The position numbers and the translations under genes were made by a program. Positions 9,123-17,983 of a stretch of DNA of 64,000 bases are shown in pieces. The DNA is from Spirosoma sordidisoli (GTDB taxonomy: Bacteria; Bacteroidota; Bacteroidia; Cytophagales; Spirosomataceae): NCBI RefSeq assembly GCF_004138325.1, contig NZ_SBLB01000002.1:248001-312000 (forward strand), in the 5' to 3' direction. Position 1 is the first letter of the stretch; each line of letters starts with the position of its first letter. A model generated the notes under the pieces. The model was not told the origin of the DNA. It worked only from the letters and a program-made list of their open reading frames with translations, and ran no database searches.

Positions 9123-11882
9123 TCACTTTACCACCACTTTATACATGTTTACTTTGTCGGTGGCCTGTGCTTTTAAATAGTAGATACCAGCGGAAAGAAC
9201 CGTCCTGGGCTGAATAGAATACGTACCAGCTTGCCTGGTCATCGAAACCGGATACACTTTCCCACTGGCATCGACTAACTCAACCTTCGTTAATAACTCG
9301 TCGACGTTCAAGTGCAGCCGATACCCGTCGCTTGGGTTGGGGTATAATACGCTTTCTATGTCCGTTTTTTTATTATCAGTCCCCAAAATTGTCTCCGGAT
9401 CGCTGATGTACATGGTACCGGTCAATTTCCCGGCGTTGAACATCAGAAAACCGGCATTGGTCAGGTAACCCGGTGTAGTATCGACTACATCGATCCAGGT
9501 AGTATCGCCAATTCGTAACCCTATCTTAACACCAATCGTCTGATTCTGAGTGCTAATTTCAATCAATTGCGACGACGTGTATAGCCCTGATGTATAAGTA
9601 ATTGTGTTTCGCAAGACGCCATTTGTGCCAATTAATGTGGTCGTGCTGCCGTCGTGGTTTCGGCGGAATAGTTCTATTGTATTTTTTGTTATCTGGACGT
9701 TGTAGTTAGCCTGCTCGCCATAATGTTGGGTTTCATTTTCGGCTCTGAACGCTATGATCTGTTTACCAGTTGCTGTTTCGTTGAATAAGGCATTGAAACG
9801 GATCGTCTCATTCTCAAAAATAGCTCCCCGAAAAATAATGGCCGAACCAAACGTAGGACTGGTCATTTTCATTGCCCCCTGCGAGAGTGTGTATACCCCT
9901 CCCCATCTTTTCCGGTAGTAGTCGGTGCTTTTTGTAAATGACACTCGTTTACTCACCAAATCGGAGAATAGCTCATTGCTCCATTGTATTTTCTTGATCT
10001 CCGGCACCGGGCTTTTATCGTATACATCCGCCCCAAAGCCGTTCAACAAATAACGGTAGGCAGGCTGAAGACCGGCACCATCGATAATCGCCTGCGCAGC
10101 TGAAGACCAAGCCGGGGCATTTTTTTCGATAACCAGATTTGAATTTGTAGCCGTGGGTAAGTCTTTAAATTCACCGTCTACGTTGGCATAATTCGTACTA
10201 AACGTAACACCGCCCGTTTGCAGGTTATACCACGAAAAAGACCGATCGCAGGTTTTACAATCGGCGACATTATTTGTCCAAGTATTGTTGAGCCCGTACT
10301 GATCCTGCCGAAAAATGCCCGCAATGGGTTTATTGCCCGCATACTGGGCGTAATTGTGGCTTATAGTTGAATTCTGGACCCCGAAAAAGTAAAATCCAGC
10401 CACTTCGTCGCCAATACCAAAACCATACTTGCTGGCGGTTGCATAGTTGGTCACCCGGTTGAACCTGATCTGTGTGTTCCCGACAAAATCCGTGCTTACG
10501 TTCTGATATCGCTGGTTAATGCCGAAATAAGCCACATCGGCTACATCATTGTAGGTAATCGTGAGGTTTTTGCTGGTGTTGGCGTAAATGCCCGATGCTT
10601 GGTAAAAATCAGCTCCTATTGACCGAATCACATTATTGGTAATGGTTGTATTGGTATTGGCCGTTGCCGATGGGGTCATATCTCGCCCAATCAAAACGGC
10701 GGTTGCCGTCAGGTCGTTGAACACATTGCCCTCGATCAGGGTGTTGCTGTTATTGTCGGGCAAGTAGATGCCTGTGCTGGCAAAATGCTCAAAACGGCAT
10801 TTTTTAAACGTGATATTATCGGTGTATTGAAGGAATAGCTGACCTTCGATTGCCGTATAATCTGAATACAGATCGGCCTGGCTGCGTCCGAATTCTTTTG
10901 TCTCCATTCTCGACAGATTGCCGTACTCAAAGCGGATGCCCTCGAACTGGAGATTGGACACCGGGTTCCCCGCTGATCCCTGGACTTTGAGCAGGACATC
11001 CACCGCCGGGGCAACGACTTTGGACGTACGTAGATTTTCGTCAGCGCGTGGGTAGTAATAGATTTTCCGGGTGGCTTTGTTGAGGTAAAACTCCCCGGCT
11101 TCGTCTAATTCCTCAAACGCGTTGATAATGCGGAGCGTATAGGGACTTTCGTAGGTGTATGTGTTTGTCCAGTCCAGAAAAGCCGGTTGTTTCATCACAA
11201 TGGCTGTTTCACTGCCTGTGATCGGCAGCATGCGAAGGGGGGCAATTTCAACGTGTTTAAAGATGCCACCCTGAAAAATCCGCACGTCCGGCAGGTTGGT
11301 GTAGTCTTTCACATCGACCGATTTTACGATGTAGCCATCTCTCACCTGAGGGGTAGCAGGGTCGTCGTAAGCCAGGGGATGAAACGTGACAAACCCACTC
11401 CTAGCCTGAACGGCACGTTTGCCCTCCACCCAAATGTTGCGAAAATAGGCGGCAAAACCGGCATTCGTGGGCACATCGGCTACCCAGTAGTTTTTGCCGC
11501 TCACCTGTGTCCAGCCGGTAATTTGTTTCCCCCCGGTGATGACCGGTTTTTCATCGGGATAGGCCTTGTAACTGACAATGAACCCATTTCTGCCTCCGTC
11601 AGTGGCTCCCAGCACGAAGCTTTCTGACAGTTGATGCTCTCCGCCCCGCAAAAAAACAGTGATGTTGCCGGTCATGCTGGCGTTGACCGTTTTGACGATA
11701 TCCCTGGCTTTGATCAGGGTTTTAACCGGTTTGGTGAGGCTACCCGGATTGCCATCGTTGCCGTTGACCGGGTCGACGTAATAGTTGAGGTCTGCTGCTG
11801 TAGCCGCCTGACAAGAAGCCGCCTGTAGGAAAACCAACAGTATAAGTCGCAGCGCCAGACATGGGATTGATAGATTCATCAA
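9123..11882 (-). CDS. Secreted right-handed beta-helix protein with T9SS type A C-terminal sorting domain
   Basis: 919 aa. Signal peptide at 1-29. Residues 32-60 (YYVDPVNGNDGNPG) are the usual entry to parallel beta-helix glycan-active proteins. Residues about 60-560 are beta-helix, with repeated Asn-rich coils such as NITFKKCRFEHF and NSNTLIEGNVFNDL. Residues about 620-825 look like a beta-sandwich. Residues about 840-919 are a type IX secretion sorting domain (SVLYPNPSDG, VELVDASGKVY, SAGIYYLKAQ, KMYKVVVK-like end). It is therefore exported across the outer membrane and either anchored or released. I did not identify catalytic residues, so a lyase, hydrolase or binding role remains open. 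Confidence 0.8.
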   Translation of the reverse strand: MMNLSIPCLALRLILLVFLQAASCQAATAADLNYYVDPVNGNDGNPGSLTKPVKTLIKARDIVKTVNASMTGNITVFLRGGEHQLSESFVLGATDGGRNGFIVSYKAYPDEKPVITGGKQITGWTQVSGKNYWVADVPTNAGFAAYFRNIWVEGKRAVQARSGFVTFHPLAYDDPATPQVRDGYIVKSVDVKDYTNLPDVRIFQGGIFKHVEIAPLRMLPITGSETAIVMKQPAFLDWTNTYTYESPYTLRIINAFEELDEAGEFYLNKATRKIYYYPRADENLRTSKVVAPAVDVLLKVQGSAGNPVSNLQFEGIRFEYGNLSRMETKEFGRSQADLYSDYTAIEGQLFLQYTDNITFKKCRFEHFASTGIYLPDNNSNTLIEGNVFNDLTATAVLIGRDMTPSATANTNTTITNNVIRSIGADFYQASGIYANTSKNLTITYNDVADVAYFGINQRYQNVSTDFVGNTQIRFNRVTNYATASKYGFGIGDEVAGFYFFGVQNSTISHNYAQYAGNKPIAGIFRQDQYGLNNTWTNNVADCKTCDRSFSWYNLQTGGVTFSTNYANVDGEFKDLPTATNSNLVIEKNAPAWSSAAQAIIDGAGLQPAYRYLLNGFGADVYDKSPVPEIKKIQWSNELFSDLVSKRVSFTKSTDYYRKRWGGVYTLSQGAMKMTSPTFGSAIIFRGAIFENETIRFNALFNETATGKQIIAFRAENETQHYGEQANYNVQITKNTIELFRRNHDGSTTTLIGTNGVLRNTITYTSGLYTSSQLIEISTQNQTIGVKIGLRIGDTTWIDVVDTTPGYLTNAGFLMFNAGKLTGTMYISDPETILGTDNKKTDIESVLYPNPSDGYRLHLNVDELLTKVELVDASGKVYPVSMTRQAGTYSIQPRTVLSAGIYYLKAQATDKVNMYKVVVK

Positions 11883-11906
11883 TTCGTTGGTTTACAGGTT
11901 GAGTAA

Positions 11907-13055
11907 TTACTTCACCAGGGCCATCGCGCACCAGATCATCGGTGCTTGCCCGTGCAAATCGCCAGTGATGCGTTTGCGATCCAGGTAGTACTGGCGGTCG
12001 TTTTTCTTGTTGGTGCCCTCGCAGATTTCGCGCAGATCGTTGTTCTCATCGAGGTAACCGCACAGAGAAATCCAGGCTTTTCGGGCTGCGGGGCCGTAGG
12101 TTTTTTCGTCCAGCCAGCCGTTTTTGACCCCCGTAATAAAGGCGAACGTAAACATGGCCGTCCCCGACGTTTCGGGCCAGGCCGTTGGGTCGTCGAGCAG
12201 TTGGTGCCACATCCCGTTTTTGTCCTGGAATTTCAGCAGTGTCTGCATCATGTCTTTGTAGCCCTGTATAATCCGGGGCCGGTAGACATTGTCTTTGGGC
12301 AAAATGGTCAGCAGTTCGGCCATACCAGCCGCCAGCCAGCCATCGCCCCGGCCCCAGTAAAACGGCACGTCGTTGGCGTGGTAAAACAGTCCGTTGGGGG
12401 TTTGCAGGGTATCCAGATAGGCAATCATGAGTCGGGCGGTGCGGTCCAGGTACGTTGGGTTGCGGGTGGCCCGGTACGCCTGCGATTGTAGGGCCGTGAT
12501 CATATACATATCGTCCATCCAGAAACGGGTGTGCCAACTGTAGCCTTTGGCGTACCGGTCGCGTATCTCGGCGGGTAGCTTCGCGTATTCGTCGGGCGAG
12601 AGGGTTTTGAACTGTTCGTTGGCGGGGATGAGCCCTATTTTCAGGAAGCGTTGATCGCCGGTTTGGTTGTAGACCTCCAGCGGAATGATCCCGATGACGG
12701 CCCGGTCAACATCTTTGGCGTAAGGAATCAGATGCGCTTCTTCGTTCAGCAGCAGTTCGGCCCGTTTGATGAGCCGTTGCTGCAACGTTTTATCGCCTGT
12801 TCGCTGGGCAAACGTCAGGGCACCGTACCAGGCACAGGCATCGGGGTACGTGATCTCGTTGGGCGGGGTCGCCTTAAAAGCGCCAAACGTACTGTGTGGC
12901 CTCGCCAGAAACCGTTCCGACAACCGTTTGCCAACGTCGACCGGGTTGGCATTTTTGGGGAGATTCTTGAAAAAATCGACCTTTTGCTGGCTGTGCGCGC
13001 TAAGGCTCAACAAAACCAAGGCTGCGTAGATAAGTCGTCGAAAGGATGTACTCAT
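11907..13055 (-). CDS. GH105 unsaturated rhamnogalacturonyl hydrolase, YteR/RhiN-like
   Basis: 382 aa from ATG 13055. The frame is open to 13142, but I chose 13055 because a signal peptide starts there (MSTSFRRLIYAALVLLSLSA) and the longer version would overlap the preceding gene. The (alpha/alpha)6-barrel motifs are clear: WHTRFWMDDMYM (about 165), VPFYWGRGDGWLAAGMAELL (about 225) and DPTAWPETSGTAMFTFAF (about 285). The family hydrates the delta-4,5-unsaturated uronyl group made by polysaccharide lyases and so frees it from the oligosaccharide. It sits 28 bp after the DUF4861 gene, a common partner in Bacteroidota pectin loci. This is the second GH105 in the locus, without the LamG fusion. 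Confidence 0.88.
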   Translation of the reverse strand: MSTSFRRLIYAALVLLSLSAHSQQKVDFFKNLPKNANPVDVGKRLSERFLARPHSTFGAFKATPPNEITYPDACAWYGALTFAQRTGDKTLQQRLIKRAELLLNEEAHLIPYAKDVDRAVIGIIPLEVYNQTGDQRFLKIGLIPANEQFKTLSPDEYAKLPAEIRDRYAKGYSWHTRFWMDDMYMITALQSQAYRATRNPTYLDRTARLMIAYLDTLQTPNGLFYHANDVPFYWGRGDGWLAAGMAELLTILPKDNVYRPRIIQGYKDMMQTLLKFQDKNGMWHQLLDDPTAWPETSGTAMFTFAFITGVKNGWLDEKTYGPAARKAWISLCGYLDENNDLREICEGTNKKNDRQYYLDRKRITGDLHGQAPMIWCAMALVK

Positions 13056-13083
13056 TAGATTTCGTTTCGTTCGGATGAACCTG

Positions 13084-14367
13084 TTATTCATTGATGATGC
13101 GCAGGGCAACCAGCCCTGACTCATTTCGGGCCGATGCCGCATCCAGCAGTTCTATGAACGCATCCCGTTGGGCAAAACGGGCGTCGCTTAGCTCCCAGGC
13201 GGCATAGCAGTCATACCTGACTTCGTTGTTTTTGTCAGGCTTCAGGTTGAAGCACCAGGACGTAGAGATACCATTTCCCGTTTTAGGGGCTTCAAATTCA
13301 CCCGCGTAATGGGTTTTGGGCACGATGATGCCCATGCCCAAAATCCATTCTTTCCCATACGTCTGTTTGTCGTGCGTGGCCCGTATTTCGTACTCGCGGG
13401 ATTGTCGGGAAATATAAGGCTGGGTGTTCAGGCTATTTACAATGCCGGTTACGAGATAGCTGTTGGCCGGTAAGGGTGAGGTCGTCACCCGGTTTTCGTA
13501 CCCATACTGCCCGGCCCAGATGGTGACGGTATGGTTGAGATTGATCTTTGTTTTGCCAATATCCCATCCATAGAAATCTAACTGAAAGACAGACCGAACC
13601 GGCCCCTCGGCCAGCAAGGTATAACGGGTAGAATCAACGTTATCGGTCGTCTGGCTGCGGAGTACCCCCAGGCGGATGAGCGTGTCGGGCAGTTGCAGAG
13701 CAATGCCCCCCAGCCCGAGAGCCTGGGCTCCGTTCATCACATCGCGCCCCCAGGGTCGCAACACGTGGTAGGTGTCGCCGGGCGAACCGTCGGGCATAAT
13801 ACCCACCGTATCCAGTACCATCGACGGCACGCGTTTCCCGAAAATATCCCGCACGTTACGGCCGTCGAAATAGTGCCGGAAGCCTATTTTGTCATTTTCC
13901 CAGGCCACGCCGTCCATTTGGTAGGGGTAGCCTTTCCCTCTGGGCAAGTTGTATTTTCCGTGCATGTCGGTGGTCAGCCCGACTATTTTTCCGGGACTGG
14001 TCATTTTACCGAACCGCACATTCGTCCGGACAGGAAATGACGGCAACGCATCCGCCGGCACCCATTTCAGCATCAACTCAAGCTTTTCTTTGGGTGCCAG
14101 ATCACACACAAAAGCAAGCTCATCCCACTGCCCATCGTAGTCAAGGTCATCGACCTGAGCCAGTATCTGTTTACCGGCTTTTGTGACGAGTGTAGGCAGT
14201 AGGGCTCGTGGGACGCGTTTTAACTGTTTACGCGCTACCACAAACGCTTTGTCGGTAAGTTGGGCAGTGCTTTTATTCTCGATCAGTAAGCGATTGTCGG
14301 CGTACATTGGCTCGCTCAACCCGATGAGCAACAGTACTGCGAGTGAGATTCTATACATCTGATTCAT
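13084..14367 (-). CDS. DUF4861 domain-containing protein, secreted
   Basis: 427 aa. Signal peptide within residues 1-23; the start may be either M1 or M4. The body matches DUF4861 as I know it: an opening NRLLIENKS, then DDLDYDGQWDELAFVCDL near residue 72, MDGVAWENDKIGFRHYFDGR near 150 and PWGRDVMNGAQALGLGG near 205. The function of the family is not established. It is repeatedly found beside GH105/GH88 enzymes and polysaccharide lyases, as here. The fold is probably a beta-sandwich, suggesting glycan binding or an undescribed lyase or hydrolase activity. That last point is inference. Confidence 0.75.
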   Translation of the reverse strand: MNQMYRISLAVLLLIGLSEPMYADNRLLIENKSTAQLTDKAFVVARKQLKRVPRALLPTLVTKAGKQILAQVDDLDYDGQWDELAFVCDLAPKEKLELMLKWVPADALPSFPVRTNVRFGKMTSPGKIVGLTTDMHGKYNLPRGKGYPYQMDGVAWENDKIGFRHYFDGRNVRDIFGKRVPSMVLDTVGIMPDGSPGDTYHVLRPWGRDVMNGAQALGLGGIALQLPDTLIRLGVLRSQTTDNVDSTRYTLLAEGPVRSVFQLDFYGWDIGKTKINLNHTVTIWAGQYGYENRVTTSPLPANSYLVTGIVNSLNTQPYISRQSREYEIRATHDKQTYGKEWILGMGIIVPKTHYAGEFEAPKTGNGISTSWCFNLKPDKNNEVRYDCYAAWELSDARFAQRDAFIELLDAASARNESGLVALRIINE

Positions 14368-14440
14368 AGATACCTGCGGTAGCTGAACCCGGCAAAAGCG
14401 TTGCGTAAATGCCCGGTTGACGAGATAGGCCAGGGGTACG

Positions 14441-16216
14441 TTATAGGTTTTTGGGTAAGGGCAGTACCGACGTGGGTACGTCGAGTTGCAACCCCTGCCA
14501 ACTGGTCTTAAGCGTACCCGTCGACTCCGTTACGGTTGGCGTTCCGTTGGGCAGGGTGTCTGAGGCTGTACCCATCGAGAACGTAAAGCCCCATATCGCT
14601 TCCCTGATGGCGTTCAGATCGAACTCTTTTTCGGCACCGCTGTAAATGACATAATCCCACCAGGCCCCGCTGGCATCTGAGCCTTTTTCCCAGCGTCCTT
14701 CGTAGCCATCAAATACGGCTTTGAAGAGTTGAACATTCAGCTTTACCCCGTCGACTGTGGCCGAAATGGCCTGATCGTTTTTAACGGGCAGCACTTCCGC
14801 TTTCTGCTTCCCGAATTCTAAGCGAATCCGTAGATCGGCCGCTTTGAACTTGCCCGTTGTCATACGGTCGATGCTGATGTGTTTGTCGCCCCCGCCCAGA
14901 TTGAGGTTAATGGCTGCCAGAACTTTATTGTCTTTTTGCTGACTGTAAAAACTGGCCGAGCTGAAATCGTACTTGTCGTGCAGGAAGCGGACTTGCAGGT
15001 ATTTGGGCTGGTCAACCGTACCCCAGTAGGCGATAAAGGGTCGGCGTTGGTTCCACATCGACGACCGATTGGCTGAGGCTAGGGCGTATTGACGCGTCAT
15101 GTAGGCCGTTCCTTCGATCTTTGGCTCAACCAATTCAAACACATCGTTTTGCGTTTTCGGGTTCGTACCTGACCGGAAATACGAATACAGATCGGTAGGG
15201 ATCACGTGTTTTAACCGACTGTAGGTAAAGGCTGGGTTGGCTTTGAGTTGAATAGCCCCTTTAGACGCGCGGTTGATCAGGTCATAAAATGAATTCTGGA
15301 GAAGTGAGTAGTACGCCCGGCTGTGGGGGCCGGCCCATTGCCCCGAAGGCGCATGATAATGTTTAGCGATAATCTCCCAGCCCGTGTAGTACAACTTATC
15401 GATCATTTGCTTCGCTGAGGGCTCGATGATGTGATCTTTCATCCGGCTCAGTTCATCAATGGCAGTGATGGTGTAGGTAGGGCTGTTGTATTCGGTAAAC
15501 CCACCTTTTTCCTGGGTATAATTGTAAAACCGTTTCAACCGATCTACCGAATAGGTTTTCATGGCCGGTACATCGAACAAGTGCGAGACCATGTACGTGA
15601 CGTACGTGCCCATGATGGCAATGTTGGTGTAGCTCATGGTGATATTCCGCTTCTGAATTGACTGAGCGGCCAGAATCAACGAGCGACGAATGACAGGTTT
15701 AAGTCGTTCGGGAATTTTGGCCTGATGCCCCATCCAGACATCCAGCAGGGTGACGCTGAAAAAATCGGCCATGTTAAAATCCGGTGGTGACTTTTTGGTG
15801 GCTAGTGGTTCTTCCAAAAAGTAGCCCCAGATACCGTATGTTTTAGATGTGCTAACGGTGTCTTGCAGCGAAATACAGCGTTCGATAATGTCAAACGCGC
15901 GTTGCTCATACTGCTTGTCGCCGGAGTCCAACAAATCCAGGGCGTAATTGAACGAAGTACCGATTCGGTGGAAACGGCCGGACGTCGCATCGGTGTGGTA
16001 ATTGTACCCGTTCAGGGTCATTAAGACCATCTTTTCGACCGGGTCGTAATTGGCATGGGTACTTGCCAGCGACTTTGCCAGTGCTTCTTTTTCCTGGGCT
16101 GTCAGCGAGGTAGCCGTGTATTGAATAGTCGAATCTGCCGATTGCGCCGGGATGGGCATAGCGGTCTTGCAACTGTACAGCAACGCTGTAAGCAGGGTAA
16201 GCAGGATGTATTTCAT
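14441..16216 (-). CDS. Candidate alpha-toroid polysaccharide lyase-like lipoprotein
   Basis: 591 aa. Lipobox LLYSC with Cys16, so probably a surface or periplasmic lipoprotein. Residues about 45-345 are helical and resemble an (alpha/alpha) toroid, with TNIAIMGTYVTYM (about 197), GGFTEYNSPTYT (about 238) and GQWAGPHSRAYYS (about 292). The Asn, His and Tyr in these segments could form a lyase active site. Residues about 350-591 are beta-rich (RRPFIAYWGTVDQPKYLQVR, WWDYVIYSGAEKEF). This alpha-then-beta layout is that of heparinase/PL8/PL21-type lyases, but I cannot assign a family. A lyase here would supply the unsaturated ends that the two GH105 enzymes need, which supports the guess without proving it. 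Confidence 0.55.
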   Translation of the reverse strand: MKYILLTLLTALLYSCKTAMPIPAQSADSTIQYTATSLTAQEKEALAKSLASTHANYDPVEKMVLMTLNGYNYHTDATSGRFHRIGTSFNYALDLLDSGDKQYEQRAFDIIERCISLQDTVSTSKTYGIWGYFLEEPLATKKSPPDFNMADFFSVTLLDVWMGHQAKIPERLKPVIRRSLILAAQSIQKRNITMSYTNIAIMGTYVTYMVSHLFDVPAMKTYSVDRLKRFYNYTQEKGGFTEYNSPTYTITAIDELSRMKDHIIEPSAKQMIDKLYYTGWEIIAKHYHAPSGQWAGPHSRAYYSLLQNSFYDLINRASKGAIQLKANPAFTYSRLKHVIPTDLYSYFRSGTNPKTQNDVFELVEPKIEGTAYMTRQYALASANRSSMWNQRRPFIAYWGTVDQPKYLQVRFLHDKYDFSSASFYSQQKDNKVLAAINLNLGGGDKHISIDRMTTGKFKAADLRIRLEFGKQKAEVLPVKNDQAISATVDGVKLNVQLFKAVFDGYEGRWEKGSDASGAWWDYVIYSGAEKEFDLNAIREAIWGFTFSMGTASDTLPNGTPTVTESTGTLKTSWQGLQLDVPTSVLPLPKNL

Positions 16217-16293
16217 GAGTGAATAAGTGTAAGGGAGGTGTTTGATGTGTAGTGCACAAACACCCCCGAAGACAGTCTACCGGAAGCGGATGG

Positions 16294-17958
16294 TTAATAC
16301 CCCGGATTTTGGGTCATTTTTGCGTTGGCTAACACCTCTGATTGAGGGATGGGCAGGAGTAACAAGCGTGGATTAAAAGGCGGAATACTTGCTGATTCGG
16401 TAACGCCACCATCCCAGCGTCGGGCCGCATTATTATAAACCGGAAGCCCCGCTTTAAGCGTTGGCAAGAAAGTCCCGAATTGATATTCCATCATGGATTT
16501 ACCGTTGGGTGCTTTCATCCGCACCAAATCAAACCAGCGGTGACCTTCGGCAAATAACTCCAGGGCTCGTTCATCAAATACTTTCATTCTAAACTCATCC
16601 CTGGTGAGTCCCGCTGCCAGATTAGCTGGGGTGGTACGTGTAGTCCCGTTGGCATTTCGGGCCCTGGCTCTTAGCATATTAAAAGCCGCGTAGGCCGCTG
16701 GTGTTGGGCCATTCACTTCATTTTCAGCCTCGGCTTTTATCAGATAAACATCAGCCAGACGAATGATAAACAAATCATTCTCCTGATTGGAGTTAGCAAG
16801 GCCCGCCCCGTCCACATACTTGTATATGTAGGGTTGGACGGTGGAGGCTTCAAAAAGCTCGTTGCTTGTTGTAGTTGCTCTAAGAAGCGGGTAGGTTATT
16901 ACTTTCCGATTGGCCGTATTCGTCCAGGTCGTCAACATGGAGCGCTCAACCCGGTAGTCATTCAGAAAATCACCGGTTGAATATTTGTCATAAAACCAGG
17001 GTTGAACCACGTAGTTGGCAATGCCAACTTTGGTTGTGCCAGAACCCGCCACGTTTGGCATGGAAATAGGCATAAAAAACCCGGCAAACTGGGAGCCCAA
17101 CGTACCCAACTGCGCATCTCTGGTGAAAGAAATGCCAAAGATTACCTCCTGATACGCATCCCGTTCTTTGGCAACGTCCCACAGATCGTTGTAAGAAGGG
17201 ATCAACCGATACTGGTTCGAGCTGATCACACTATCCGCATATACACTGGCCAGTGCATAATTGGCCGTTGCCGCCGTTCCTTTCAGACTTTGGTAGCTGG
17301 CGTAGGTCAGGTAGGCCTTGGCCAGCATAGCCTGTGCGGCTCCTTTGGTGGCATGGCCAAACTCAGCGGCCGGCAGCGCCGTTCGCGTTAGCAGGGAGGC
17401 CGATGCGGCTTTCAGATCGGTGAAAATCTGCTCAAAAATCTTGTCGCTCGCTGTCCGTTCCAGCGTTAAATCGTCGGTCAGTGCGGTTGATTTCAGGCGA
17501 AGGGGTACATCGCCAAATAGCCTGACCAGGTAGAAATAAGAGAAGGCCCGCAGAAAATACAGCTCCCCTTTTACGCGGGCTTTGTAGGCCGCATTGATGT
17601 TGAGCGGCTCCATTTTCTCCAGCAGGAAATTGCACCGGTTAATGGTTGCGTACATCGTGTTCCAGAAACCGCTGGTGGCTGGCGTCGACGCATCATGCGT
17701 TTTGATGGAATACTGTAGGTTTGTGCCGACACTCGGGCGAATATTTATATCGTCGGCGGTGGCCCAGAAAATGGCGTAGTTGGCTCTAAACGCGCCATCG
17801 GTTTGCAGCGTTGCATAGGTGCCGTTTAGAAACGCCGTTACGTCAGCCTGTTTTGAGATCGAGTTTTCAGGCGTCAGGGTATCCAAAATTTTTTCTTCCA
17901 GGCTACATCCTGACAGTACGAATACGATCAGAAGGAGCACTGCCAATTTATTTTTCAT
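16294..17958 (-). CDS. SusD/RagB-family nutrient-binding outer-membrane lipoprotein
   Basis: 554 aa. Lipobox VLSGC with Cys18. Residues about 90-200 contain the SusD TPR-like helices (NRCNFLLEKMEPLN, LRAFSYFYLVRLFGDVPL), and the C-terminal part has the family hallmarks NMLRARARNANG and DERALELFAEGHRWFDLVRM. The protein caps the SusC barrel and binds oligosaccharides at the cell surface. It lies 25 bp downstream of the SusC gene, the standard SusCD arrangement. The sugar is not readable from sequence; the neighbouring GH105 enzymes suggest an acidic pectic oligosaccharide. Confidence 0.93.
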   Translation of the reverse strand: MKNKLAVLLLIVFVLSGCSLEEKILDTLTPENSISKQADVTAFLNGTYATLQTDGAFRANYAIFWATADDINIRPSVGTNLQYSIKTHDASTPATSGFWNTMYATINRCNFLLEKMEPLNINAAYKARVKGELYFLRAFSYFYLVRLFGDVPLRLKSTALTDDLTLERTASDKIFEQIFTDLKAASASLLTRTALPAAEFGHATKGAAQAMLAKAYLTYASYQSLKGTAATANYALASVYADSVISSNQYRLIPSYNDLWDVAKERDAYQEVIFGISFTRDAQLGTLGSQFAGFFMPISMPNVAGSGTTKVGIANYVVQPWFYDKYSTGDFLNDYRVERSMLTTWTNTANRKVITYPLLRATTTSNELFEASTVQPYIYKYVDGAGLANSNQENDLFIIRLADVYLIKAEAENEVNGPTPAAYAAFNMLRARARNANGTTRTTPANLAAGLTRDEFRMKVFDERALELFAEGHRWFDLVRMKAPNGKSMMEYQFGTFLPTLKAGLPVYNNAARRWDGGVTESASIPPFNPRLLLLPIPQSEVLANAKMTQNPGY

Positions 17959-17983
17959 GGCTATAATGCTTGGGTCGAGATGA

